A stretch of DNA of 7,495 nt from an uncultured Lachnospiraceae bacterium (GTDB lineage: Bacteria; Bacillota; Clostridia; Lachnospirales; Lachnospiraceae): positions 1-7,495 of the forward strand of contig CAMNGO010000100.1 of assembly GCA_946538445.1 (NCBI GenBank), in the 5' to 3' direction. Positions 1-5,796 of this stretch are shown here, piece by piece. The notes beneath the pieces are model-generated. The model ran no database searches, was not told where the DNA came from, and saw only the letters and a list, made by a program, of their open reading frames with translations. Both the position numbers and the translations under genes were made by a program. Position 1 is the first letter of the stretch. The number at the start of each line of letters is the position of its first letter.

Positions 1-48
1 AGGGGGTCAGACCCCATTACAAATATTTGTAATGGGGTCTGACCCCCT
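1..48. repeat. Perfect 48-bp palindrome made of two inverted GGGGTC(A/T)GACCCC units (REP/BIME-like)
   Basis: Bases 1-24 are the exact reverse complement of bases 25-48. Each half carries a unit (3-15 and 34-46) that is itself a hairpin, GGGGTC-A-GACCCC, so the element can fold as one long stem or as two small hairpins joined by an AT-rich middle (ATTACAAATATTTGTAAT). It begins 26 nt after the stop codon of the aminopeptidase gene. The same unit recurs at 3161-3192 and 4362-4378. The element reaches the window edge, so its outer boundary is not known. On the minus strand no downstream sequence is visible. On the plus strand a T6 run (55-60) follows after 6 nt, so a terminator role for transcription entering from the left is possible but not shown. 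Confidence 0.93.
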
Positions 49-74
49 GCTTACTTTTTTACTATATCCAGATA

Positions 75-1310
75 TCAGAATACGAAATTTCCGTTCCGGA
101 ATACCGGAATCACTTCCCCGTCTTCCCGGATCCCGTCCACGGAGGTTTCCCTGGTTCCTATCATGAAATCAACGTGCTGCATGGAATCATTGGCCCCATG
201 TTTGGCGTATTCCTCTTTGCTCATCTCCACGCCGCCTTTCAGGTTCTCCGGGTATGCCCTTCCCAGTGCCAGATGGCAGGCTGCGTTCTCATCATATAAG
301 GTATTGAAGAAGAGGATGCCGGATTGATTTACAGGGGAATCATAAGGAACAAGCGCTACTTCTCCCAGGTGGGAAGATCCCTCATCAAAGCTTAACAGCT
401 TATCCAAAGATTCCTTTTCTTTCTTGGCGTCATAGTCTACCACTTTTCCGTTTTCGAAGCGAAGCCAGAAATCTTCGATGACCTTCCCGTTATAATCCAG
501 GGGTTTCGACGAGTAGACGATGCCGTTTACTCCTGTTTTTAAAGGCATGCAGAAGACTTCTTCGGTGGGCATATTTGGATCGAAAAAGACTCCGGCCGGG
601 GTGGTGCATCCGCCTCCGACCCAGATATGGTCTTTCACCAGATCTACATATAGATCTGTTCCCAGCTCGCTGGTAAAATGGAGTGTCTTAAAGCAGAACT
701 CATTCATTTTATCTGCATGCATGGCCATTTCCTTATCGTGGGCTTCCCACTCAGCAATGGGATCATTGTCTTCCGTGACCCTGGTCACCGCAAAGATAGC
801 ATCCGCCAGTTTTTCGAAAGCCTCTTCTTCCTCCAGATCCGGAAATACCGTCTTTGCCCATTCCACTGTAGGCAGGCCAATCACGGACCATTGGCTTTCG
901 TTATTCATGAGGTAATTCATGAGATCTTTCATTTTGGTGTAGTAAGCCATATTGGCAATCTTGATCTTCTCGCTGTCCACATCCGCCATGGCTCCCGGCT
1001 TATCGGAAGTTATGGAAATGTAACAGGCTCCTCCGTCATGCTGATACTTGGTCTTATCATATTTCCACTGAGGAACCTCCGATAATACTTCCTCTGTCTG
1101 ATATTGATAGGCCATCCTGGCAAGATCATCGTCTTTCCACTCGACACTGACATATCTGGCTCCGGCTTCATAGGCACATTTAACTACCTTCTTAACAAAC
1201 GCCGCATCATGAATATTTGCATTGATGACAACCGGCTGATCTTTCTGGACGTTTACTCCTTTTTTTACCACCAGTTCAGCAAGTTTATCATACATTTTTT
1301 CTGAAACCAT
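75..1310 (-). CDS. M29-family (AmpS/PepS-type) metallo-aminopeptidase
   Basis: This 411-residue protein matches the usual length of peptidase family M29, dimeric two-metal aminopeptidases that remove N-terminal residues from peptides in the cytoplasm. No signal peptide or membrane segment is seen. The family signatures are present in order: an N-terminal alpha/beta domain (about 1-230), NMPTEEVF around 246-253 (metal-ligand Glu, probably E251), GEVALVP around 316-322 (E317), CHLALGRAY around 345-353 (H346 and Y353) and HVDFMIG around 379-385 (H379 and D381). These correspond to the ligand and tyrosine positions known from AmpS/AmpT structures, so the enzyme should be active. The ATG is preceded by GAAGGGAAG about 8 nt away. 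That site overlaps the end of the phosphatase gene, only 16 nt upstream, so the two are probably co-transcribed. Stop codon TGA. The substrate preference cannot be read from the sequence. Confidence 0.93.
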   Translation of the reverse strand: MVSEKMYDKLAELVVKKGVNVQKDQPVVINANIHDAAFVKKVVKCAYEAGARYVSVEWKDDDLARMAYQYQTEEVLSEVPQWKYDKTKYQHDGGACYISITSDKPGAMADVDSEKIKIANMAYYTKMKDLMNYLMNNESQWSVIGLPTVEWAKTVFPDLEEEEAFEKLADAIFAVTRVTEDNDPIAEWEAHDKEMAMHADKMNEFCFKTLHFTSELGTDLYVDLVKDHIWVGGGCTTPAGVFFDPNMPTEEVFCMPLKTGVNGIVYSSKPLDYNGKVIEDFWLRFENGKVVDYDAKKEKESLDKLLSFDEGSSHLGEVALVPYDSPVNQSGILFFNTLYDENAACHLALGRAYPENLKGGVEMSKEEYAKHGANDSMQHVDFMIGTRETSVDGIREDGEVIPVFRNGNFVF

Positions 1311-1326
1311 ATTAAATACTTCCCTT

Positions 1327-3108
1327 CTATTCCTTTTTCTCCGGACCGGTATAGGTCAGGCACATCATCGTTATATCATCAAATTGTTCGGCTTCCCCCA
1401 CAAATTGATCAACCGCTTTTTGTACATTTTCAAGAATGGTATCCGGCGCAGCATCCGGGTCCGAATTCAGAGCACCCATCATCCGGTCAGCCCCGAATAA
1501 TTTAAAGTTCTTATCGGTGGCCTCCAGCACCCCGTCCGTGTACAGAAACAGACTTGTTCCAGGCTGCATCTGTATCTCATATTCCACGTAAAACAGATCT
1601 TCCATCCCTCCCAGGACGAAGCCATGCTGGTCTTTCAGCAGTTTAAATCTGCTATTAGGCCTCTTGATCACGGGGTATTCATGTCCGGCATTGGCCGCCA
1701 CAAGTTTCCCCGAGGATAGTTCAAGGATTCCTACCCAGACCGTAACAAACATCTCCTCCTCATTGTGGGAACAGATGGCATTATTGGTATCGGAAAGAAT
1801 CTCTGCCGGCGATTTATTCATCATGGCATTGTTTGCGATAATGATCTTACAGGCCATCATAAATAAGGCTGCAGGCACCCCTTTCCCGGACACATCAGCC
1901 ATAACCAGGCAGAGATGATCATCGTCCACAAGGAAGAGATCGTAGAAATCGCCTCCTACTTCCCTTGCCGGCTTCATGTTGGCATAAATATCGAACTCAG
2001 TTCTTCCCGGGAAGGGCGGGAATACATTTGGAAGCATATCCGCCTGTATGCGGGTAGCCAGGGTCAGCTCTGCTCCCATCCGTTCTTTCTCCGCTGTGAT
2101 GTTCTCGATCCATTTCACATATTCATCAATCTCATTTACCAGACTGATTACATCCCGGGACAGCTCTCCGATCTCATTGGGAGGCTGCACTCTGGACAGG
2201 TAGTTAATTACAGTCTCACGATCCTTTAAATCCCTGTACAGCCGGATATTTTTCTGGACCTTTTTCAATGGCAGGATAATGACAAAATAAAGCAAAATGA
2301 GACAGATTGCCGACAGGAAGACCTGATACGTCATGGCGACAAGACTGCCGGTATAGGTATCGGACTTAACCGTATCCATTATGGAAGACAGATTATAGGT
2401 CATACCGATAAAAAGGGGTTTTCCGTCCAGAGTCCCAAAGGAAGAATAATAATCCACATAATCTCCGGCATCCGCCAGGTGCTGCTTATTTCTCTTGGCA
2501 CTGCTCATGGCCTCTTTGAGGCTGTCAGATACAGTAACTTCCACCCCCAAAGTATATACTTCCTCGTAATTGGTTCCTCTGACGGAATCTTTATCCGCGG
2601 CACTGAAGAGGAAGAACTGGGTCTCATATTTTTCATCCGATACTACGCAGAACAGAAAGTCCGCATGATAATTTCTCTTGATCTGGTCGATACGGGTAAT
2701 CAGCCAGGAGTAGATGATCTCGGCATACAGTTTCTGATCCTCTTTTGGCAAAGCTTTGATCTCCCAGGGATCCACATACCTCAGCTGCAGATCCGGATAT
2801 TTTTTATTCCACTCAATACATTTTTCTTCTGTTCTGGTCCCCGGACCATAATCCACATCATATTCTATATCCAGCTGATCATAGTTGTTATACCAGTACT
2901 TCAACAGCCACTCATGGGCAGGGTATTCCGTCACAGCTGTCTTTACCGCATCGGTGACCTCCGCCGCCATCTTCTCCCTCTCACTCTTCACACCTTCCTC
3001 AGAGGTGGCATGCTGCGATAAGAAAGTGAGAACGCCGCTGGCCAAAATACCGATTATAAACAGCAATGCGATCTGCCATATAATACTGATGCTTTTCTTC
3101 TCTGTCAT
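1327..3108 (-). CDS. Membrane-anchored PP2C/SpoIIE-type (RsbU-like) protein serine phosphatase with extracellular sensor
   Basis: The 593-residue protein has a transmembrane helix at about 8-30, a large hydrophilic, probably extracellular segment at 31-253, a second helix at about 254-280 and then a HAMP-like linker (about 280-332, with NEIGELSRDV). A short helical connector (332-356, with RIQADMLP) leads to a SpoIIE/RsbU phosphatase domain (about 357-586). Catalytic-domain motifs are complete: REVGGDFYD (382-390, metal-binding D387), ADVSGKGVPAALFM (404-417, D405), NAGHEYP (473-479), YTDGVLEA (523-530, D525) and FDDIT (576-580, D577/D578). Such phosphatases normally dephosphorylate STAS-domain anti-anti-sigma factors. 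The outer segment, ending in DGKPLFIGMTYNLS (228-241), resembles a Cache-type ligand sensor, but that is inference. No anti-sigma, STAS or sigma gene is nearby. AGGAAGGA lies 12 nt before the ATG, a rather long gap. The gene follows a palindromic repeat and ybjQ, and precedes the aminopeptidase by 16 nt. Confidence 0.93.
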   Translation of the reverse strand: MTEKKSISIIWQIALLFIIGILASGVLTFLSQHATSEEGVKSEREKMAAEVTDAVKTAVTEYPAHEWLLKYWYNNYDQLDIEYDVDYGPGTRTEEKCIEWNKKYPDLQLRYVDPWEIKALPKEDQKLYAEIIYSWLITRIDQIKRNYHADFLFCVVSDEKYETQFFLFSAADKDSVRGTNYEEVYTLGVEVTVSDSLKEAMSSAKRNKQHLADAGDYVDYYSSFGTLDGKPLFIGMTYNLSSIMDTVKSDTYTGSLVAMTYQVFLSAICLILLYFVIILPLKKVQKNIRLYRDLKDRETVINYLSRVQPPNEIGELSRDVISLVNEIDEYVKWIENITAEKERMGAELTLATRIQADMLPNVFPPFPGRTEFDIYANMKPAREVGGDFYDLFLVDDDHLCLVMADVSGKGVPAALFMMACKIIIANNAMMNKSPAEILSDTNNAICSHNEEEMFVTVWVGILELSSGKLVAANAGHEYPVIKRPNSRFKLLKDQHGFVLGGMEDLFYVEYEIQMQPGTSLFLYTDGVLEATDKNFKLFGADRMMGALNSDPDAAPDTILENVQKAVDQFVGEAEQFDDITMMCLTYTGPEKKE

Positions 3109-3130
3109 CCTATTTCTTTATCCTTCCTGT

Positions 3131-3165
3131 GTTAGGTTAGGTGGGGCGTTAAGGTAGGTTGGGGG
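3131..3165. repeat. G-rich imperfect direct repeat between ybjQ and the phosphatase gene
   Basis: Two copies of a degenerate motif lie side by side on the plus strand: TTAGGTTAGGTGGGG (3132-3146) and TTAAGGTAGGTTGGGG (about 3150-3165). The tract abuts the palindromic repeat at 3161-3192 and sits between that repeat and the ribosome binding site of the phosphatase gene. It contains spaced GG runs that could in principle form a two-layer quadruplex on the plus strand, which is the template strand for these genes. It may be decayed flank of the palindromic element. The similarity is modest. Confidence 0.45.
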
Positions 3166-3192
3166 TCAGACCCCCTAATGGGGTCTGACCCC
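3161..3192. repeat. Compact inverted pair of GGGGTC(A/T)GACCCC units (REP/BIME-like)
   Basis: Units at 3162-3174 (GGGGTCAGACCCC) and 3180-3192 (GGGGTCTGACCCC) are exact reverse complements separated by five bases (CTAAT). The TAAT-GGGGTCTGACCCC half is identical to the right half of the palindrome at 1-48, so this looks like the same element with a shortened middle. It begins 4 nt after the ybjQ stop codon. In the direction of transcription it is followed by AACCTACC rather than a T-run, so it is not a standard intrinsic terminator. A strong RNA hairpin at the 3' end of the ybjQ message is expected. Confidence 0.92.
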
Positions 3193-3196
3193 TTTC

Positions 3197-3508
3197 TCAA
3201 CGAAATTTTACGGCCGTTCCGTATGCCATAACCTCGGCGGCACTCTGCATCACAGAAGCAGAGCTGTATCGCACACATACGATAGCGTCAGCGCCCATGC
3301 CTTCTGCCTCTTCAACCATACGTTTCGTTGCCAAAGCTCTGGCTTTACCCATCATCTCATTATACTTGGTCAGTTCTCCGCCAACCAGAGTTTTGAGACC
3401 TGCGCCGATATCACGAACTGCATTCACGGTCTGAATGGTGCTTCCTTTCACCAATCCCAGTGTTTCAAATTCTTTCCCTGCGATTCCTTCAGTAGTTACT
3501 AAGATCAT
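3197..3508 (-). CDS. YbjQ/UPF0145 family protein
   Basis: This 103-residue protein (106 if an upstream GTG at 3517 is used) matches the YbjQ/UPF0145 family, small proteins that form ring-shaped pentamers and are named for a proposed heavy-metal-binding domain. The biochemical role is not settled. Visible family features are TTEGIAGKEFETLGLVKG near the start, the NAVRDIGAGLKTLVGGE block, the helix YNEMMGKARALATKRMVEEA, the strand GADAIVCVRY and the closing YGTAVKFR. I prefer the ATG at 3506-3508. AAGGAG lies 11 nt before it but only 2 nt before the GTG, and most family members begin close to this ATG. The start lies inside the 3' end of the upstream membrane-protein gene (20-nt overlap), so translation is probably coupled. 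A palindromic repeat follows 4 nt after the stop. No signal peptide is seen, so it should be cytoplasmic. Confidence 0.88.
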   Translation of the reverse strand: MILVTTEGIAGKEFETLGLVKGSTIQTVNAVRDIGAGLKTLVGGELTKYNEMMGKARALATKRMVEEAEGMGADAIVCVRYSSASVMQSAAEVMAYGTAVKFR

Positions 3509-3704
3509 CTTCTTCACCGCTCCTTATCTCTTTTATCCTTGTATATAGTGTATAAACCATGCCGATTCCCAGAGCAATCAAGGGAATAGCAAATAAAATC
3601 GCGATCGGATTGTAACTTGCAGTTGCCACAACAAGTACGCCGTAAACAGCCAGGTAGGCTAGAAATATGACCGTAATGATAATTGGCGCAATCATTTTCT
3701 TCAT
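3489..3704 (-). CDS. Small two-helix membrane protein upstream of ybjQ
   Basis: The 71-residue product has two hydrophobic segments, about residues 5-28 and 33-54, followed by a charged tail (YTRIKEIRSGEEDDLSNY) that should face the cytoplasm. I do not recognise a named family. Support for it being a real gene: a start with GTGGGGGAT six bases upstream, a good promoter at 3732-3760, an uninterrupted hydrophobic pattern typical of a membrane hairpin, and an end that overlaps the start of ybjQ by 20 nt. The overlap suggests translational coupling and perhaps a functional link, for example a membrane partner for the YbjQ protein. A competing 67-codon frame over the same stretch (3514-3717) gives a cysteine-rich, unstructured translation and is less likely. 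Confidence 0.78.
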   Translation of the reverse strand: MKKMIAPIIITVIFLAYLAVYGVLVVATASYNPIAILFAIPLIALGIGMVYTLYTRIKEIRSGEEDDLSNY

Positions 3705-3731
3705 CGTAATCCCCCACTTCTATATATTATC

Positions 3732-3760
3732 ACTATACCATGACCCTTAACTGCCTTCAA
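3732..3760 (-). promoter_or_regulatory. Sigma-A-like promoter for the membrane protein-ybjQ unit
   Basis: Read on the minus strand, TTGAAG (3755-3760) and TATAGT (3732-3737) are separated by exactly 17 bases. The -10 box matches the TATAAT consensus at five of six positions and the -35 box matches TTGACA at four. Transcription would begin near 3725, giving a leader of about 20 nt before the ATG at 3704. The genes downstream, including the phosphatase and aminopeptidase, have no promoter of comparable quality, so this may be the main promoter for the four-gene stretch. Confidence 0.6.
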
Positions 3761-3797
3761 GTACAGACGATTCCCTTCTGATAACCATCCACATATT

Positions 3798-4343
3798 TTA
3801 CAGCTCCAACCTCATATAAATCACTTCCTGGTATCCGGTATACCGTGATTTAAACCCTCTTGGATTACGTCCATAGATAACGAATCCACAGTGTTCATAT
3901 AACTTGACCGCCCGATCATTCTCTGCCACTACATCCAATTCCAGCTGCTCATATCCGGCTTTTCTTGCACATTCGATACAGGCTTCCACCATGGCACGTC
4001 CGATACCCAGACACCAGTATTCTTTCAGGATACTGATTCCAAACCCGGCCCGGTGGCAGATCTTAACCTTCTTCCCAAGTGAATTGATCCCGGCAAGACC
4101 GGCTATCTTCCCATCAACTACCGCCAGTATCTCTACTCCATCCTGGCTTTCTTCCATGGCAGCAAGAAACCGCCCCTCCTCCTCCACAGTAAAGCCCTTC
4201 TCCTCCGGATAAGTGAGTAAATAATCCGTCTCTTCATGAGCTAAGGTAAAAGCCTCCAAGGCTTCTCTACCGTCTTCCTGCGTTCCACTTCTCAGCAGGC
4301 ATTCCCTACCGTCTTTTAAAATGATTGTTTTCCGATATTTCAT
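3798..4343 (-). CDS. GNAT family N-acetyltransferase
   Basis: The 181-residue protein has the length and layout of a single-domain GNAT enzyme, which transfers an acetyl group from acetyl-CoA to an amine. The acetyl-CoA-binding motif A is at about 100-127: a beta strand (GFGISILKEY) followed by WCLGIGRAM, whose G113-x-G115 fits the pyrophosphate loop. The position usually held by Gln/Arg is Trp110. Motif B follows as LDVVAENDRAVKLYEHCGF (about 136-154), with N142 and Y149 at the usual places. A late segment, GFKSRYTGYQEVIYMRLEL, forms the last strand. The acceptor substrate cannot be predicted. The ribosome binding site GAGGA (4356-4360) is 12 nt from the ATG and directly abuts the palindromic repeat at 4362-4378, so a hairpin there could affect translation. 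It lies 59 nt after the polymerase gene and probably shares its transcript. Confidence 0.9.
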   Translation of the reverse strand: MKYRKTIILKDGRECLLRSGTQEDGREALEAFTLAHEETDYLLTYPEEKGFTVEEEGRFLAAMEESQDGVEILAVVDGKIAGLAGINSLGKKVKICHRAGFGISILKEYWCLGIGRAMVEACIECARKAGYEQLELDVVAENDRAVKLYEHCGFVIYGRNPRGFKSRYTGYQEVIYMRLEL

Positions 4344-4361
4344 ACTATCTTATTATCCTCG

Positions 4362-4378
4362 AGGGGGTCTGACCCCCT
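4362..4378. repeat. Single palindromic unit AGGGGGTCTGACCCCCT (REP-like)
   Basis: The 17-bp sequence is an eight-base-pair palindrome around a central T and contains the GGGGTC(A/T)GACCCC unit found twice at 1-48 and twice at 3161-3192. Unlike those, it is a single unit. It lies between the DNA polymerase gene and the acetyltransferase gene, and its end at 4362 is almost in contact with the ribosome binding site of the latter (4356-4360). No T-run follows in the direction of transcription, so read-through is expected. Confidence 0.88.
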
Positions 4379-4396
4379 ATCTAGACCCCCTATCTA
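4371..4396. repeat. 13-bp perfect tandem duplication (GACCCCCTATCTA x2)
   Basis: Bases 4371-4383 and 4384-4396 are identical and adjacent. The first copy includes the right arm of the palindrome at 4362-4378, so the duplication has copied half of the hairpin plus five flanking bases. It ends 6 nt from the polymerase stop codon. It could come from replication slippage on the hairpin or from an imperfect insertion or excision of the element. Confidence 0.9.
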
Positions 4397-4402
4397 GACA
4401 CT

Positions 4403-5647
4403 TCATTTGAATCCTTTGCTTATCACTCCGCTGCCATACTTTTTCTCTATTGTTCTGATGGCGTCTTCCATCTGCTTTTTTCTTTCCTGGTCCTTCTTTT
4501 CTTTTTCCTTTTCTACCTTCTCTTTTTTCTGTTGATCCAGTTGTTTCTGATAATCGAACAAATTTATCTGATAAGGTTCTCCTTCCTTCTGGAGCTTTCC
4601 GGTCCGAACTCCCAGCAGCCGGATGGGCGACCCATCCCAGAGTGTGTCAAAAAGCCTGACTGCCGCATCGTATATCTGATCTTTATCTGATATAGGGGTT
4701 TCAAGAATCATCTGATGGCTTGTGGTCTTAAAAGTGGCATATTTGATCTCCACGGTAACCTGTTTTGTCAAAAACCCATGTTTCATCAATCTTGTGCTTA
4801 CCGATTCAGACAGTCTTTCCAAGACAGGCAGTGCCTGCTTCCGGTTGACCACATCCTCCGGAAGAGTGGTAGAATTGCCAACACTTTTTGCCTCTCTTGC
4901 CTCCGTCTTTACTTCTGAATCATCGATTCCGTTGGCATAACGCCATAACAGCTCTCCATGGCTCTTAAACATGGCAGAGATCCTGGACCGGTCTGCCGTG
5001 GCCAGATCTCCGATGGTCCTTATCCCGATCTGTTCCATCTTCTCCGCACTTTTATTACCACACATATGGAGGGTCCCGATGGGAAGGGGCCATAGTTTCT
5101 CCTGAATCTCATAGGAATACAAAGTATGTACTTTATTCGGCTTCTCAAAGTCCGATGCCATCTTTGCCAGGACTTTCCGGTCGGAGATGCCGATATTCAC
5201 GGTAAATCCAAAGGTTTTCAGTACCCCGTCGCAGATACTTCTGGCTGCTGCCTCCGGTGATGGATATCTGTCCCTGATAGGTTCAAAATCCATGTAACAC
5301 TCATCCACACTAACCTGCTGGATGCGGGGGCAGATGTCTCTTAAGTATTCCATCAGTTCCTGGCTCTTCTCACGATAGTAACTGTGATCCGGCTTCACAG
5401 AAACCAGGTTGGGACATTTCTGAAAAGCGCTGGCCACGGTATCCGCTGTATGGATTCCATATTTTTTGGCCGGAATCGACTTGGCAACCACAATCCCGTG
5501 CCTTGTCTTTTGGTCTCCGCCCACGATGGAGGGAATTGTTCTTAGATCAATCTTGCTGCCGGACTCCAGAAGACGAATCGCACTCCAGCTTAGAAAAGCA
5601 GAATTCACATCAATATGAAATATAATACGCTCATAGTCTGAAGCCAT
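4403..5647 (-). CDS. dinB: Y-family DNA polymerase IV (translesion polymerase)
   Basis: The 414-residue protein carries the full Y-family polymerase core, which copies past damaged template bases with low fidelity. The catalytic acidic residues are D13 in FHIDVNSAF and D115/E116 in SVDECYMDF. F18 occupies the steric-gate position that excludes ribonucleotides. The palm/fingers segment (GIVVAKSIPAKKYGI, NIGISDRKVLAKMASDFEKPNK), the helix-hairpin-helix thumb (KMEQIGIRTIGDLA, about 203-216) and the little-finger domain (about 250-355) are all present. QINLF (360-364) fits the sliding-clamp-binding motif QxxLF. After it comes a 50-residue Lys/Glu-rich, probably helical tail ending in IEKKYGSGVISKGFK; I recall a similar tail in clostridial homologues. 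GAGGGAGGGAG precedes the ATG at a short distance. No LexA-like box is apparent upstream. It follows the terminator of the amidohydrolase unit and probably shares a transcript with the acetyltransferase gene. Confidence 0.95.
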   Translation of the reverse strand: MASDYERIIFHIDVNSAFLSWSAIRLLESGSKIDLRTIPSIVGGDQKTRHGIVVAKSIPAKKYGIHTADTVASAFQKCPNLVSVKPDHSYYREKSQELMEYLRDICPRIQQVSVDECYMDFEPIRDRYPSPEAAARSICDGVLKTFGFTVNIGISDRKVLAKMASDFEKPNKVHTLYSYEIQEKLWPLPIGTLHMCGNKSAEKMEQIGIRTIGDLATADRSRISAMFKSHGELLWRYANGIDDSEVKTEAREAKSVGNSTTLPEDVVNRKQALPVLERLSESVSTRLMKHGFLTKQVTVEIKYATFKTTSHQMILETPISDKDQIYDAAVRLFDTLWDGSPIRLLGVRTGKLQKEGEPYQINLFDYQKQLDQQKKEKVEKEKEKKDQERKKQMEDAIRTIEKKYGSGVISKGFK

Positions 5648-5670
5648 AACACTCCCTCCCTCATTACTTT

Positions 5671-5700
5671 ATCTTACCATATGATACCATCAAAAAACAA
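5671..5700 (-). promoter_or_regulatory. Candidate dinB promoter with an ATGGTA direct repeat
   Basis: On the minus strand TTGTTT (5695-5700) and TAAGAT (5671-5676) are 18 bases apart, just upstream of the ribosome binding site of dinB and downstream of the preceding terminator. The match to consensus is weak (three and four of six). An alternative -10, TATCAT (5681-5686), has no good -35. Two ATGGTA copies (5675-5680 and 5685-5690, read on the minus strand) lie exactly 10 bp apart, on one face of the helix, and could be an operator. Both assignments are tentative. Confidence 0.3.
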
Positions 5701-5714
5701 AAATATTCACACAA

Positions 5715-5760
5715 AAACCCTGCGGGAAAATGAATATTTCACATTTGTCCCACAGGGTTT
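5715..5760 (-). terminator. Rho-independent terminator of the amidohydrolase unit
   Basis: As minus-strand RNA, AAACCCUGUGGGA (5760-5748) pairs with UCCCGCAGGGUUU (5727-5715) over 13 bp with one G-U wobble. The stem can continue with a bulged base through five more pairs (5742-5746 with 5728-5732), leaving a loop of about nine bases. It is followed by TT and a T-rich stretch. It starts 36 nt after the amidohydrolase stop codon. On the plus strand the wobble becomes a C-A mismatch and no T-run follows, so it should act in one direction only. Confidence 0.82.
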
Positions 5761-5784
5761 CAATCATACTTACAATCATACTGA
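5761..5784. repeat. 12-bp tandem repeat (CAATCATACT core)
   Basis: CAATCATACTTA (5761-5772) is followed at once by CAATCATACTGA (5773-5784), differing at one base. It lies between the amidohydrolase stop codon and the terminator hairpin, so it is transcribed as 3' untranslated sequence. No function is apparent. Confidence 0.7.
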
Positions 5785-5796
5785 TCTCTTACGATC

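Noticed and set aside
520..1085. Plus-strand open frames opposite the aminopeptidase gene
   Set aside because: They lie wholly antisense to a well-supported gene, show no domain pattern, and look like antisense shadows of its codon use.
1664..3157. Plus-strand open frames opposite the phosphatase gene, up to 180 codons
   Set aside because: The opposite strand encodes an intact SpoIIE-type phosphatase with all motifs. These frames have no recognisable domains or convincing ribosome binding sites.
3161..3192. Intrinsic terminator of ybjQ
   Set aside because: The hairpin is strong, but the bases that follow in the transcript are AACCTACC, not a T-run. The same is true of the unit at 4362-4378. 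I therefore call them repeats with possible 3'-end effects.
3514..3717. 67-codon minus-strand frame overlapping the small membrane protein gene
   Set aside because: Its translation is rich in Cys, Tyr and Asp without a domain pattern, while the alternative frame gives a clear two-helix membrane protein with well-placed ribosome binding site and coupling to ybjQ.
1..4396. CRISPR-like array formed by the repeated GGGGTC palindromes
   Set aside because: Copies are kilobases apart with genes between them, units are palindromic and only 13 bp, and there are no regular spacers or cas genes.
5648..5714. LexA (SOS) box upstream of dinB
   Set aside because: No GAAC-N4-GTTC or CGAAC-type palindrome is present in the stretch between the terminator and the dinB start.
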